Below, one piece after another: positions 30,049-39,220 of a stretch of 64,000 bases of DNA. The notes beneath the pieces are model-generated. The model worked only from the letters and a program-made list of their open reading frames with translations. It made no database searches and was not told the DNA's origin. The position numbers and the translations under genes were made by a program. Each line of letters begins with the position of its first letter. Positions within the stretch are counted from its first letter, which is position 1. This DNA is from Microbacterium sp. (lineage in GTDB: Bacteria; Actinomycetota; Actinomycetes; Actinomycetales; Microbacteriaceae): positions 105,771-169,770 of the forward strand of contig QFPM01000011.1 in the NCBI GenBank assembly GCA_003248655.1. The letters run 5' to 3'.

Positions 30049-30669
30049 GTGACTGAGCAAGAAACGAGCACCGGAACTATTCCCACTGTTCCCCGCCGGG
30101 TCGTCGTTGCCGAAGACGAGTCGCTGATCCGCCTCGACATCGTCGAGATCCTTCGCGACAACGGGTTCGACGTCGTCGGGGAGGCGGGAGACGGTGAGAC
30201 CGCCGTACAGCTCGCCACCGAGCTGCGCCCGGACCTCGTCATCATGGACGTGAAGATGCCCGTGCTCGACGGGATCTCCGCAGCAGAGAAGCTCAGCAAG
30301 AACCACGTCGCCCCTGTCGTGCTGCTCACGGCCTTCAGCCAGAAGGAACTCGTCGAGCGTGCGAGCGAGGCCGGCGCCCTCGCCTACGTCGTGAAGCCGT
30401 TCACCCCGAACGACCTGTTGCCGGCGATCGAGATCGCCCTCGCCCGCTACGAGCAGATCATCACCCTCGAGGCCGAGGTCGCCGACATGGTCGAGCGCTT
30501 CGAGACGCGCAAGCTCGTCGACCGCGCGAAGGGCCTGCTGAACGAGAAGATGGGGCTCTCGGAGCCCGAGGCATTCCGGTGGATCCAGAAGGCATCCATG
30601 GACCGTCGCCTGACGATGCAGGACGTCGCGAAGGCGATCATCGAGCAGCTCTCGCCCAAGAAGTCCTGA
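30049..30669 (+). CDS. pdtaR: ANTAR-domain response regulator (PdtaR)
   Basis: A 206-residue two-component regulator. The receiver domain (about 17-130) has phospho-acceptor D67 in VIMDVKMPVLDG and K116 in YVVKPF. The C-terminal ANTAR domain (about 140-200, with VDRAKGLLNEKMGLSE and AFRWIQKASMDRRLTMQDVAKAI) binds paired RNA hairpins and blocks terminators. The PdtaS kinase is not in the window. The pyk-pdtaR-polA order matches mycobacteria (Rv1617, Rv1626, Rv1629). Confidence 0.94.
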   Translation: MTEQETSTGTIPTVPRRVVVAEDESLIRLDIVEILRDNGFDVVGEAGDGETAVQLATELRPDLVIMDVKMPVLDGISAAEKLSKNHVAPVVLLTAFSQKELVERASEAGALAYVVKPFTPNDLLPAIEIALARYEQIITLEAEVADMVERFETRKLVDRAKGLLNEKMGLSEPEAFRWIQKASMDRRLTMQDVAKAIIEQLSPKKS

Positions 30670-30684
30670 CGTCCCCCTCCACCT

Positions 30685-30760
30685 TCCGCGAGACCCGGTT
30701 TGCGCGTCGAGACGGGCGTTCATGAACGTACGTTTCGACGCAGGAACGGGGTCTCGCGGA
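30685..30760. repeat. Nested imperfect palindrome between pdtaR and a thioesterase gene
   Basis: Outer arms 30685-30698 and 30747-30760 pair at 13 of 14 (TCCGCGAGACCCGG). Inside, GCGTCGA (30704-30710) pairs with TCGACGC (30735-30741), and the centre is a perfect 12-base palindrome CGTTCATGAACG (30717-30728). The genes on both sides converge, so it may act as a two-way terminator. Confidence 0.75.
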
Positions 30761-30764
30761 GTGG

Positions 30765-31190
30765 TCAGCGGTCCTTGATCATGTTCGTGATGCGGATCGT
30801 CGAGCAGCGGCGGCCCTGATCGTCGGTGATGACGATCTCGTGCACCGTTAGGCTGCGGCCGAGGTGCACGGGTGTGCAGACGCCGGTGACGATGCCCGAG
30901 GTCGCCGACCGCGTGTGGGTCGCGTTGATGTCGACCCCCACGGCGAGGCGGTGCGGCCCGGCATGGAGGTTCGCCGACATCGAGCCGAGCGACTCGCCGA
31001 GCACGACGTAGGCGCCACCGTGCATGAGTCCCACGGGCTGGGTGTTCCCCTCGACCGGCATGGTTGCGACCGAGCGATCGACGCTCAGTTCGAGAAACTC
31101 CATGCCCATCTTCTCGGCGAGGGCGCCCATCCCGCGCTCGCGCGCCCAGGCGAGGCCGTCATCGTCTGCGGGGGAGTGCTCAGCGGTCAT
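30765..31190 (-). CDS. PaaI-type hotdog-fold thioesterase
   Basis: A 141-residue single hotdog domain. The segment GLMHGGAYVVLGESLGSMSA is the active-site helix of the PaaI/YdiI type, and GVDINATHTRSA is the following strand pair. Such enzymes hydrolyse acyl-CoA esters; related proteins act in menaquinone synthesis (DHNA-CoA) or phenylacetate breakdown. Neither pathway is present nearby, so the substrate is open. The ATG at 31190 follows an AAGGTGG ribosome site. Much longer in-frame extensions upstream run antisense through polA and are not real. Confidence 0.88.
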   Translation of the reverse strand: MTAEHSPADDDGLAWARERGMGALAEKMGMEFLELSVDRSVATMPVEGNTQPVGLMHGGAYVVLGESLGSMSANLHAGPHRLAVGVDINATHTRSATSGIVTGVCTPVHLGRSLTVHEIVITDDQGRRCSTIRITNMIKDR

Positions 31191-31244
31191 CGTCCACCTT
31201 CGGAAGTGAGCTGTCGGAAGAGTTCTCGTGTCCGGCCCCGCGTC

Positions 31245-31250
31245 TAGAGT
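31245..31250 (+). promoter_or_regulatory. Leaderless -10 TAGAGT for polA
   Basis: TAGAGT, 6 bases, then GTG at 31257. Confidence 0.55.
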
Positions 31251-31256
31251 TGCAGG

Positions 31257-33896
31257 GTGACGGACTCCGGAAAGCCTACCCTCCTCGTCGTCGACGGCCA
31301 TTCCCTGGCATATCGCGCGTTCTTCGCGCTGCCGGTCGACAACTTCTCGACGAAGGACGGGCAGCACACGAACGGGATCTACGGGTTCCTGTCGATGTTC
31401 GTCAATCTCGTCAAGGCCGAGCAGCCGACGCACCTGGCGGTCGCGTTCGACACGTCCAGGCACTCGTTCCGGACGGACGAATACCCCGAGTACAAAGCGA
31501 ACCGGTCCGAGTCGCCCGCCGAGTTCACGGGGCAGATCCCGCTGCTGCAGGACTGCCTCGCCGCAATGAACGTCCCGGTGCTCACGAAAGAGGGCATCGA
31601 GGCCGACGACATCCTCGCCACTCTCGCGACACAGGGCGCCGAGGCAGGGTTCGACGTGCTCGTCTGCTCGGGCGATCGCGACACGATCCAGCTCGTCACC
31701 GACGACGTGACGCTGCTGTACCCGAGCGTCCAGGGCGTGTCGCAGCTGAAGCGCTACACACCGGATGCCGTGGTCGAGAAGTACGGCCTGCCGCCGGCGA
31801 ACTACCCCGACATCGCCGCTCTGGTCGGAGAGACGAGCGACAACCTGCCCGGTGTGCCGAAGGTGGGTGAGAAGACCGCCGTCAAGTGGATCACTCAGTG
31901 GGGCTCGCTCGACGCGCTCCTTGAGAACGCCGACAAGATCTCGGGTGTCGTGGGCGGCAACCTCCGAGACCACCTCGACGACGTGCGACGCAATCGGTCG
32001 CTCAACGCGCTCTTGCGCGACGTCGAACTGCCGGTGGGCCCGGCGGACCTCGAGGTCCGCCCGATCGACGCGCAGGCCGTGCGCGACATCTTCGCGCGAC
32101 TCGAGTTCCGCACCCTCCTGCCCCGGGTGTTCGAGGCGATGACGACGGATGCCGAAGAGGTCGCGGCGACGGGGGCTCCGTCGGTGGCGGCGCCTGTCGC
32201 TTCCGAGCTCGGCGCGGCAGGCGTCTCCGCGTGGCTCGACGCGCACGACGGTGAGCTCGCGCTGACCGTGACCATCGACGGCGGGATGCCCGCGCGGGTC
32301 GGCATCGCGTCGGCGGATGCCGCCGTCGAGGCCACCTGGACCGCCGAACTCGCCGAGGCCGCGCGGACGTGGCTGGAAGGCGACACGCCGAAGGTGATGG
32401 TCGACGCCAAGCCGCAGGTGAAGGCTCTCCGGCGCGCCGGCATCCGTCTCGGCGGCCTCGCGTTCGATCCGATCCTCGCCGGGTGGCTGCTGCGACCGAG
32501 CCTGCCCGACAAGGGTCTCGGCGACCTCGTCGACCGGTACCTCGACGAGAAGCTGCCCGAGGCAGACCCCACGCAGCTCGTTCCCGAGACGGAGGGCGCG
32601 ACGCCCGGCCAGCTCGGCTGGTACGCGCTACGCGTGACCGAGGCCATCCGTCACGAGCTTCCGGCGAGCGTGGCATCCGTTCTCGACGACATAGAGCTGC
32701 CGACGCTCGACGCCCTGGCAGACATGGAGCTCGCCGGCGTCGCGGTCTCGCATTCGAAGCTCTCGGACTTCTCGACCGAGCTCGCGGCGCGCTCCGAAGA
32801 CATCGCACAGCGCGCGTACGCCGAGATCGGGCGCGAGGTGAACCTCGGCTCGCCCAAGCAGCTGCAAGAGGTGCTGTTCGACCAGCTCGAGCTGCCGAAG
32901 ACCCGCAAGACCAAGACCGGCTACTCGACGGATGCCGCGGTGCTCGCCGACCTGCAGGAGTCGAACCCGCATCCTTTCCTCGATCTGTTGCTCCAGCATC
33001 GCGAGGCCACGAAGCTCCGCCAGATCATCGAGTCGCTCGACGTCGCGATCGGCCCCGATGGCCGCGCCCACACGACGTACGTGCAGACCGGCAGCCAGAC
33101 GGGCCGCCTGTCGAGCACCGACCCGAACCTGCAGAACATCCCGATCCGCAACGAAGAGTCGCACCGCATCCGTGCCGCGTTCGAAGTCGGCGATGGCTAC
33201 GAGACGCTGCTGACGGCGGACTACTCGCAGATCGAGATGCGGATCATGGCGCATCTGTCTGGCGATGCTGGCCTCATCGAGGCGTTCAACTCGGGCGAGG
33301 ACCTGCACCGCTTCGTCGGTGCGCGGGTCTTCGGCGTCGAGCCGGCCGATGTCACGCCCGCGATGCGCACGAAGGTCAAAGCGATGTCGTACGGCCTCGT
33401 CTACGGGCTCTCGGCCTTCGGGCTCTCGAAGCAGTTGCGCATCGACCAGTCCGAAGCGAAGCTGCTCATGACCGAGTATTTCGCGCGGTTCGGGGCCGTG
33501 CGTGACTACCTGCGTTCCTCGGTCCAGCAGGCGCGTATCGACGGCTACACCGAGACGATCTTCGGGCGTCGCCGCCCGTTCCCCGACCTCGGAAGCCCCA
33601 ACCGAGTGCTGCGCGAGAACGCCGAGCGCGCGGCGCTGAACGCCCCGATCCAGGGGAGCGCAGCCGACATCATGAAGATCGCGCTCTTTCACATTCACGA
33701 CGAGTTGCGCAATGAGGGGATGCGCTCGCGCGTGCTCCTGCAGATCCACGACGAACTCGTCGTCGAGGTCGCTCCGGGGGAGTGGGATGCCGTGGAGCAG
33801 GTCGTGCGCGCGCGCATGGCCGACGCGGCCGACCTCTCCGTCCCGCTGGACGTACAGATCGGTCGCGGCGAGAACTGGGATGTCGCGGGGCACTGA
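31257..33896 (+). CDS. polA: DNA polymerase I
   Basis: An 879-residue repair and Okazaki-fragment polymerase. The 5' nuclease domain (about 1-295) opens with LLVVDGHSLAYRAFFAL. The middle domain (about 320-490) keeps the exonuclease fold position, but I cannot find the DxE and other acidic residues for 3'-5' proofreading, as in mycobacterial Pol I. The polymerase domain has D655 in DYSQIEMR (motif A), RTKVKAMSYGLVYG (motif B) and H831/D832 in QIHDELVVEV (motif C). GTG start with leaderless -10. Confidence 0.97.
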   Translation: MTDSGKPTLLVVDGHSLAYRAFFALPVDNFSTKDGQHTNGIYGFLSMFVNLVKAEQPTHLAVAFDTSRHSFRTDEYPEYKANRSESPAEFTGQIPLLQDCLAAMNVPVLTKEGIEADDILATLATQGAEAGFDVLVCSGDRDTIQLVTDDVTLLYPSVQGVSQLKRYTPDAVVEKYGLPPANYPDIAALVGETSDNLPGVPKVGEKTAVKWITQWGSLDALLENADKISGVVGGNLRDHLDDVRRNRSLNALLRDVELPVGPADLEVRPIDAQAVRDIFARLEFRTLLPRVFEAMTTDAEEVAATGAPSVAAPVASELGAAGVSAWLDAHDGELALTVTIDGGMPARVGIASADAAVEATWTAELAEAARTWLEGDTPKVMVDAKPQVKALRRAGIRLGGLAFDPILAGWLLRPSLPDKGLGDLVDRYLDEKLPEADPTQLVPETEGATPGQLGWYALRVTEAIRHELPASVASVLDDIELPTLDALADMELAGVAVSHSKLSDFSTELAARSEDIAQRAYAEIGREVNLGSPKQLQEVLFDQLELPKTRKTKTGYSTDAAVLADLQESNPHPFLDLLLQHREATKLRQIIESLDVAIGPDGRAHTTYVQTGSQTGRLSSTDPNLQNIPIRNEESHRIRAAFEVGDGYETLLTADYSQIEMRIMAHLSGDAGLIEAFNSGEDLHRFVGARVFGVEPADVTPAMRTKVKAMSYGLVYGLSAFGLSKQLRIDQSEAKLLMTEYFARFGAVRDYLRSSVQQARIDGYTETIFGRRRPFPDLGSPNRVLRENAERAALNAPIQGSAADIMKIALFHIHDELRNEGMRSRVLLQIHDELVVEVAPGEWDAVEQVVRARMADAADLSVPLDVQIGRGENWDVAGH

Positions 33897-33950
33897 ATGC
33901 GGTTGCCGCTCGTGTACGGACTCGACACTCGGTCTCAGGTCGCGTGGGAT

Positions 33951-33956
33951 TAGGCT
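33951..33956 (+). promoter_or_regulatory. Leaderless -10 TAGGCT for the DUF885 gene
   Basis: TAGGCT, 6 bases (CGAAGA), then ATG at 33963. Confidence 0.6.
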
Positions 33957-33962
33957 CGAAGA

Positions 33963-35639
33963 ATGACTGACGCACAGCGCACCCCGACCCCGATCGACGC
34001 CATTGCCGAGGCCTGGGTCGACGAGGTTGCCGAGCTCCTCCCGACGGTCGCGACCTACATCGGGCGCTTCGAGCACAACACGAAGCTTGAGGACCTCTCG
34101 CCTGCCGGGCACCAGCGCGTGCAGGCGGCGGCCCGGGCGACTTTCGCAGCCCTCGAGGCCGCCGAGCCGGTCGACGAGGTCGATGTCGTGACGAAGGCGG
34201 ATCTCTCCGGCGACCTGCGCCTGAACCTCGACCTCTTCGACGCGGGCGCGCACCTGCGCGACCTGAACGTGATCGCCTCGCCCGCCCAGGACCTGCGTGC
34301 CGTCTTCGACCTCATGCCGACCGACACGGTCGAGGACTGGTCGGCGATCGCGGAGCGGCTGCAGGCCATTCCGACGGCCCTCGAGGGTTACGTCGAGACG
34401 CTCCGAGCGGGCATCGCTGCCGGTGTGGTTCCTGCGCGGCGCCAGGTGCGCGAAGTCGCGACGCAGATCGCCCGCTACACCGCCGACAGCGGCTTTTTCG
34501 CCTCCTTCGCGCGCGACGCGGCGCTCGCGGAGGGTCACCTGCCGGCATCCCTTGCCCGCGCCCTCGACGGGCACGCGGGAGCGGCACGCGTCGCCTACGA
34601 CGAACTGGCGGACTTCCTGACGACCGAGCTCGCGCCGGTGGCATCCGAGCAGGACGGCGTGGGCCGCGAGCTCTACGCGCTGCACTCGCGGCGCTTCCTC
34701 GGGGCAGAGATCGACCTCGACGAGACCTACGACTGGGGTGTCGAAGAGCTCGCGCGCATGGTCGCCGAACAGGAGGCGATCGCGAACGAGATCCTCCCCG
34801 GCGCGAGTGTCGAAGAGGCCGTCGCGTTCCTCGAGAACGATCCGACCCGCAAGCTGCACGGCACCGAGGCGTTGCAGAAGTGGATGCAGGAGACGAGCGA
34901 CCGCGCGGTCGATGAGCTCGGTCGTACGCACTTCGACATCCCCGAGCCGATCCGTCGCCTCGAGTGCATGATCGCGCCTACGAACGAGGGCGGGATCTAC
35001 TACACGGGTCCGACCGATGACTTCTCCCGCCCCGGTCGCATGTGGTGGTCGGTTCCCGAGGGCGTCGACTCGTTCGACACGTGGCGTGAGCTCACGACCG
35101 TGTACCACGAGGGCGTTCCCGGCCACCACCTTCAGATCGCGCAGGCCGTCTACAACCGCGCCGAGCTGAACTCGTGGCGACGGCTGCTTGCTGGATCGAG
35201 CGGCCACGCCGAGGGCTGGGCGCTGTACGCGGAGCGGCTGATGGAGCAGCTCGGCTACCTCGACGACCCCGCCGACCGGCTCGGGATGCTCGACGGTCAG
35301 CGGATGCGCGCGGCGCGCGTCGTGCTCGACATCGGCGTGCACCTCGGCAAGCCGCGCCTCGACGGCGAGGGCGTGTGGGATGCCGAGTACGCGCTCGAGT
35401 TCATGCGGCGCAACGTCAACATGTCGGATGAGTTCATCCAGTTCGAGGTGAACCGCTACCTCGGCTGGCCGGGTCAGGCGCCGTCGTACAAAGTCGGTCA
35501 GCGCATCTGGGAGCAGATCCGTGACGACGCGGCCGAGCGTGAGGGTGCCGACTTCGACATCAAGCGCTTCCACATGCGCGCACTCCGCCTCGGCGGTGTC
35601 GGTCTCGACACCCTGCGGATGGCACTCGCGCAGGGCTGA
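33963..35639 (+). CDS. DUF885 family protein, putative zinc metallopeptidase
   Basis: A 558-residue all-helical protein of the DUF885 family. The YHEGVPGHHLQIAQ segment (about residues 381-394) resembles a metallopeptidase metal site (HEGxPGHH), and GWALYAERLMEQLGY supplies the usual second acidic ligand region. No signal peptide is seen, so it is likely cytoplasmic. The substrate is unknown; peptide or oligopeptide hydrolysis is inferred from the fold family only. It follows polA with a 66-base gap and its own -10. Confidence 0.85.
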   Translation: MTDAQRTPTPIDAIAEAWVDEVAELLPTVATYIGRFEHNTKLEDLSPAGHQRVQAAARATFAALEAAEPVDEVDVVTKADLSGDLRLNLDLFDAGAHLRDLNVIASPAQDLRAVFDLMPTDTVEDWSAIAERLQAIPTALEGYVETLRAGIAAGVVPARRQVREVATQIARYTADSGFFASFARDAALAEGHLPASLARALDGHAGAARVAYDELADFLTTELAPVASEQDGVGRELYALHSRRFLGAEIDLDETYDWGVEELARMVAEQEAIANEILPGASVEEAVAFLENDPTRKLHGTEALQKWMQETSDRAVDELGRTHFDIPEPIRRLECMIAPTNEGGIYYTGPTDDFSRPGRMWWSVPEGVDSFDTWRELTTVYHEGVPGHHLQIAQAVYNRAELNSWRRLLAGSSGHAEGWALYAERLMEQLGYLDDPADRLGMLDGQRMRAARVVLDIGVHLGKPRLDGEGVWDAEYALEFMRRNVNMSDEFIQFEVNRYLGWPGQAPSYKVGQRIWEQIRDDAAEREGADFDIKRFHMRALRLGGVGLDTLRMALAQG

Positions 35640-35688
35640 GTCGGGTCGCGGCGGGAATGCGGCACGGTCGACGAGGGTTCCTATTCGC

Positions 35689-36723
35689 ATGAATGAAGTA
35701 CAGCTCGGCCTTGATACCTTCGGCGACGTCACGATCGGCGACGACGGGCAGCGCACGAGTGCCGCTCAGACGATCCGCGATATCGTCGACGAGGCCGTGC
35801 TCGCGGATGAGGTAGGCCTGTCGGCGTTCAACGTGGGGGAGCACCACCGGCACGAGTTCGCGGTCTCGAGTCCCGAGATCGTGCTCGCGGCCATCGCGGC
35901 GCGCACGCACAAGATCGCGGTCGGCACGGCGGTGACGGTGCTCTCGAGCGATGACCCGGTGCGGGTGTACGAGCGATTTGCCACACTCGACGCACTGTCG
36001 AACGGACGCGCCGAGGCCGTGCTCGGGCGAGGATCGTTCATCGAGTCTTTTCCGCTGTTCGGATACGACCTGAGCGACTACGAGGTGTTGTTCGAGGAGA
36101 AACTCGACCTGTTCTCGCAGCTGCTCACGGAGCGACCCGTCACCTGGCAGGGGACGACGCGCGCGTCGCTGGATGCGGCAGACGTGCACCCGAAGACGGA
36201 GAACGGGCTGCGCGCGTGGGTCGGCGTCGGCGGCTCGCCTGAGTCGGTCGTGCGTACCGCGCGCTACGGTTTCGGCCTCATGCTTGCGATCATCGGGGGC
36301 TCGGCGGAGCGGTTCCGCCCGTACGTCGACCTCTTCCACCGTTCGCTCGACTCGTTTGGCAAGGAGCGTCAGCCCGTCGGCATCCATTCTCCTGGGCACG
36401 TCGCCGAGACGGACGACCAGGCGTGGGAGGAGCTGTACCCCGCGATGGAAGCGAATCGCAATGCGATCGGCGCCGAGCGGGGCTGGCCGCCTTACAGTCG
36501 GTTGCAGTTCCAGCGGGATGTGGGCCCGGACGGCGCGATCTACGCCGGGTCTCCCGAGACGGTGGCACGCAAGATCGCCTCGACGGTGCGCACCCTCGAC
36601 GCCGATCGCTTCGACCTGAAGTATGCGAACGGAACGCTCTCGCACACGAAGATGCTCCGTGCGATCGAGCTCTACGGCACGAAGGTCGCACCGATGGTGC
36701 GCGACATGCTGGCATCCGCCTGA
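35689..36723 (+). CDS. LLM-class flavin-dependent oxidoreductase
   Basis: A 344-residue luciferase-like monooxygenase-fold protein (bacterial bioluminescence family without light chemistry). FNVGEHHRHEFAVSSP near residue 45, GRAEAVLGRGSFIESFPLFGY and VGVGGSPESVVRTA are family-typical FMN or F420 barrel segments. The ATG at 35689 gives the normal start; the in-frame extension before it reads through the end of the upstream gene. No substrate can be assigned. Confidence 0.87.
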   Translation: MNEVQLGLDTFGDVTIGDDGQRTSAAQTIRDIVDEAVLADEVGLSAFNVGEHHRHEFAVSSPEIVLAAIAARTHKIAVGTAVTVLSSDDPVRVYERFATLDALSNGRAEAVLGRGSFIESFPLFGYDLSDYEVLFEEKLDLFSQLLTERPVTWQGTTRASLDAADVHPKTENGLRAWVGVGGSPESVVRTARYGFGLMLAIIGGSAERFRPYVDLFHRSLDSFGKERQPVGIHSPGHVAETDDQAWEELYPAMEANRNAIGAERGWPPYSRLQFQRDVGPDGAIYAGSPETVARKIASTVRTLDADRFDLKYANGTLSHTKMLRAIELYGTKVAPMVRDMLASA

Positions 36724-36730
36724 GCCGTCG

Positions 36731-36736
36731 TAGGCT
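36731..36736 (+). promoter_or_regulatory. Leaderless -10 TAGGCT for the GDSL hydrolase
   Basis: TAGGCT, 6 bases, then GTG at 36743, only 8 bases after the preceding stop. Confidence 0.55.
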
Positions 36737-36742
36737 CGATCC

Positions 36743-37504
36743 GTGGCATCCATTCGCTTCGTCGCCATCGGCGACTCGTTCACCGAGGGCGTCGGCGACG
36801 AGCTGCCCGACGGATCCGTGCGCGGCTGGGCCGACCTTGCCGCACAGGGCTGGGCGCACTCGCGGGGCGAGGCGATTGAGTACGCGAACCTCGCAATCCG
36901 GGGCAAGCTCGTCTGGCCGATCGTGGCCGAGCAGCTCGAACCCGCGCTCGCACTGAAGCCGACGCACCTCTCGTTCAACGGTGGCGGCAATGACATGCTA
37001 CGCCCGCGCACGTCGATCGCCCACATCGCCGACGCGTTCAGCCAAGTGCTGCGCCGTTGTGATGAAGAGGGCGTGACGTTGATCCTGCTGTCGGGCGCGA
37101 ACCCGTCTGCGCAGTTGCCGCTGAGCCGCGTCATCCAACGCCGCGGCGACCTGATGTCAGCGGCCGTCGTCGCGCGCATGGGGGAGCGGGCGGATGTCGT
37201 CACGGCGTTGAACTGGCCGGATGTCGAGCTGACCGACCCCTCGTTCTGGTCGGAGGACCGCCTGCACATGAACTCCCGCGGCCATCACCGGGTCGCGGCT
37301 CGGGTGCTCGACGCGCTGGGGGAGCGGGTGCCGGACGGCTGGTGGTCGCTGCCCGAGCTTCCGGAATCCGTGCGCCTCGCCCAGCGCGACTATATGCGTG
37401 AGCACCTCGGTCCGTGGGTCAAGCGTCGGGTCACCGGCACCTCTTCGGGCGATGGACGTGAGCCGAAGTTCGGCGGTGGCTACATCGAGGTTCAGCCGAG
37501 CTGA
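36743..37504 (+). CDS. SGNH/GDSL hydrolase
   Basis: A 253-residue esterase or lipase-like protein. Block I is FVAIGDSFTEG (nucleophile serine at about residue 11), block III is FNGGGND, and block V is DRLHMNSRGHHRVA with the catalytic Asp-x-x-His. There is no signal peptide, so a cytoplasmic esterase is likely. The last 45 residues are polar and outside the core fold. Substrate unknown. Confidence 0.88.
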   Translation: MASIRFVAIGDSFTEGVGDELPDGSVRGWADLAAQGWAHSRGEAIEYANLAIRGKLVWPIVAEQLEPALALKPTHLSFNGGGNDMLRPRTSIAHIADAFSQVLRRCDEEGVTLILLSGANPSAQLPLSRVIQRRGDLMSAAVVARMGERADVVTALNWPDVELTDPSFWSEDRLHMNSRGHHRVAARVLDALGERVPDGWWSLPELPESVRLAQRDYMREHLGPWVKRRVTGTSSGDGREPKFGGGYIEVQPS

Positions 37505-37612
37505 GCGCCTAGTTCACAGAGGATGCCCGCTGTCAAGGGCTTGGCGCGGCCTCCGCTGTGCGGGAACCATGGAACGGTTGCACACATCCGTCCCTGACCT
37601 CAAGGAGTGCCC

Positions 37613-37873
37613 GTGAGCATCGGAGCTGGCATCGCGCTGTTCGTCATCGGCGCCATTCTCGTGTTTGCCGTCAACGTCGACACGAGTCAGTTCGTCGACC
37701 TCGATATGGTCGGCTACATCATGATGGGCGCCGGCGCGCTGGTGTTCATCATCGGGCTGGGGCTACTCTTCCGTCGCCGCTCGAGCGAGCAGATCACCCG
37801 GACCGTCGACCCGGTCGCGGGCGAGCGGGTCACCCAGACCGAGTCGCGCATCTCCGGCGACGGTACTCCCTAA
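37613..37873 (+). CDS. DUF6458 family small membrane protein
   Basis: An 86-residue protein with two hydrophobic helices (about 3-22 and 33-53) joined by a short polar loop, then RRRSSEQ and a charged cytoplasmic tail. The SIGAGIALFVIGAILVFAV opening is characteristic of DUF6458. The GTG at 37613 has AAGGAG 5 bases upstream; the in-frame GTG at 37607 overlaps that site and is rejected. Function unknown. It ends 3 bases before the convergent MFS gene. Confidence 0.82.
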   Translation: MSIGAGIALFVIGAILVFAVNVDTSQFVDLDMVGYIMMGAGALVFIIGLGLLFRRRSSEQITRTVDPVAGERVTQTESRISGDGTP

Positions 37874-37876
37874 GCG

Positions 37877-39208
37877 TCAGCACCGTCGGGGTTCGCGCGG
37901 GGCATCCATTCCCAACAGGATGCGGGTCTTGCGCCGTTCGATGACGATGAACGTCCACCCCACCGCCCACAGCGGGAACTGGGTCAGGAACGCGAGTCGG
38001 AAGGCGTCGAGGCGGTAGGTGTCGGGCGTGCCCGCGCCCTGCAGGTCGAGCGCGAGTCCGATCGCGAAGATCGCGATGAGCGCCGCGAGGAATCCGCCGA
38101 CATTCGTGATGCCGGTCGCTGTGCTCAGGCGGTGCGCGGGATTGTGCGTGCGCGCGTGATCGAACGCGATCATGGATGCCGGGCCGCCCATCGCGAGCGC
38201 AAACGCGAGGGCGTACAGGAGCCAGATCGGGGCCGGGCCAGGCCAGGCGATGACGGCGATCCACGCGACGACCTGCACCGCGATCGCGGGGAGCACGAGG
38301 GCGCGGGAGCGCCGGGTGGGCAGGCGCCGGGAGAGGTCGCCCATGATCGGGCCGAGCGCCATGCCGATGACGACGTATGTCGACAGCACGCCGGCGGCGT
38401 GCGCTTTGGAGAGTCCTTCCCCGGCGGTGAGGAAGGGCATCCCCCAGAGGAGGACGAACGCGGTGCCCGCGAACGGCGTCGTGAAGTGCGACCAGAACGC
38501 TAGCCTGGTGCCCGGGTGCGCCCACGCGGCGCGGATGCCGACCCCGGTATCCATCGAGGAGCGCACGATCTGGATAGCGCCGGTATCCGTGTCGACGGAG
38601 ATGTCGGCGTCGACCTCGGGCGGGTGGTTTCGGATGACCGCCGAGACCAGCACCGCAAACAGGACGCACAGGCCCGCGATGCCGCCGAAGACCACTTCCC
38701 AGCTTGTGGCGTGCAGGATGGCCGCCAGGGGAGCGAGGGCGAGCAGCTGCCCGACTTGACCGACGAGTCCCGTGAGCTGGCTCATCAGCGGGCCGCGCTG
38801 CGCGGGGAACCACGTGGCGATTAGTCGCAGGACGCTGGGGAACACCGCCGCGTCGCCGGCGCCGAGCAGCATCCGCGCGAAGATCGCGACGCCGACGCTG
38901 GGGGAGAAGGCGAGCGTGAGCTGCCCGACCGCCATCAGGAGCATGCCGATCGTCATGATCGGACGCGCGCCGTAGCGGTCGAGCAGGAGGCCGACGGGGA
39001 TCTGCATGCCGCCGTAGACGGCGAGCTGGACGACGGCGAACATCGAGAGGGTCGCGGCATCCGCACCGAATCGCTCGGCCGTGTCGACGCCCACGGCCGA
39101 CAACGAGCTGCGGTTGACGACGGCGAGCATATAGGCCGCGACGCCGACGCCCCAGATGATCCATGCGCGGATGCCGGGCCCGCTCCGGAGGTTCGGGTTG
39201 AGGCGCAC
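37877..39208 (-). CDS. MFS transporter
   Basis: A 443-residue major facilitator protein with 12 predicted helices and a central cytoplasmic loop near residues 200-225. The loop-2 motif reads GLLLDRYGARPIM, and the RLTATWFPAQRG-like segment (RLIATWFPAQRG) resembles nitrate/organic-anion type MFS members. The substrate cannot be told. The GTG start has a matching leaderless -10 TAGCGT at 39215-39220. Confidence 0.88.
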   Translation of the reverse strand: MRLNPNLRSGPGIRAWIIWGVGVAAYMLAVVNRSSLSAVGVDTAERFGADAATLSMFAVVQLAVYGGMQIPVGLLLDRYGARPIMTIGMLLMAVGQLTLAFSPSVGVAIFARMLLGAGDAAVFPSVLRLIATWFPAQRGPLMSQLTGLVGQVGQLLALAPLAAILHATSWEVVFGGIAGLCVLFAVLVSAVIRNHPPEVDADISVDTDTGAIQIVRSSMDTGVGIRAAWAHPGTRLAFWSHFTTPFAGTAFVLLWGMPFLTAGEGLSKAHAAGVLSTYVVIGMALGPIMGDLSRRLPTRRSRALVLPAIAVQVVAWIAVIAWPGPAPIWLLYALAFALAMGGPASMIAFDHARTHNPAHRLSTATGITNVGGFLAALIAIFAIGLALDLQGAGTPDTYRLDAFRLAFLTQFPLWAVGWTFIVIERRKTRILLGMDAPREPRRC

Positions 39209-39214
39209 CTGTCA

Positions 39215-39220
39215 ACGCTA
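39215..39220 (-). promoter_or_regulatory. Leaderless -10 TAGCGT for the MFS gene
   Basis: On the minus strand TAGCGT, 6 bases, then GTG at 39208. It lies in the short space after the DUF2087 stop at 39218 and overlaps it. Confidence 0.5.

Noticed and set aside
37505..37612. ECF sigma promoter (GGGAAC...CGT) before the DUF6458 gene
   Set aside because: The two boxes occur but the spacing is about 20 bases and the motif is too short to claim in this composition.
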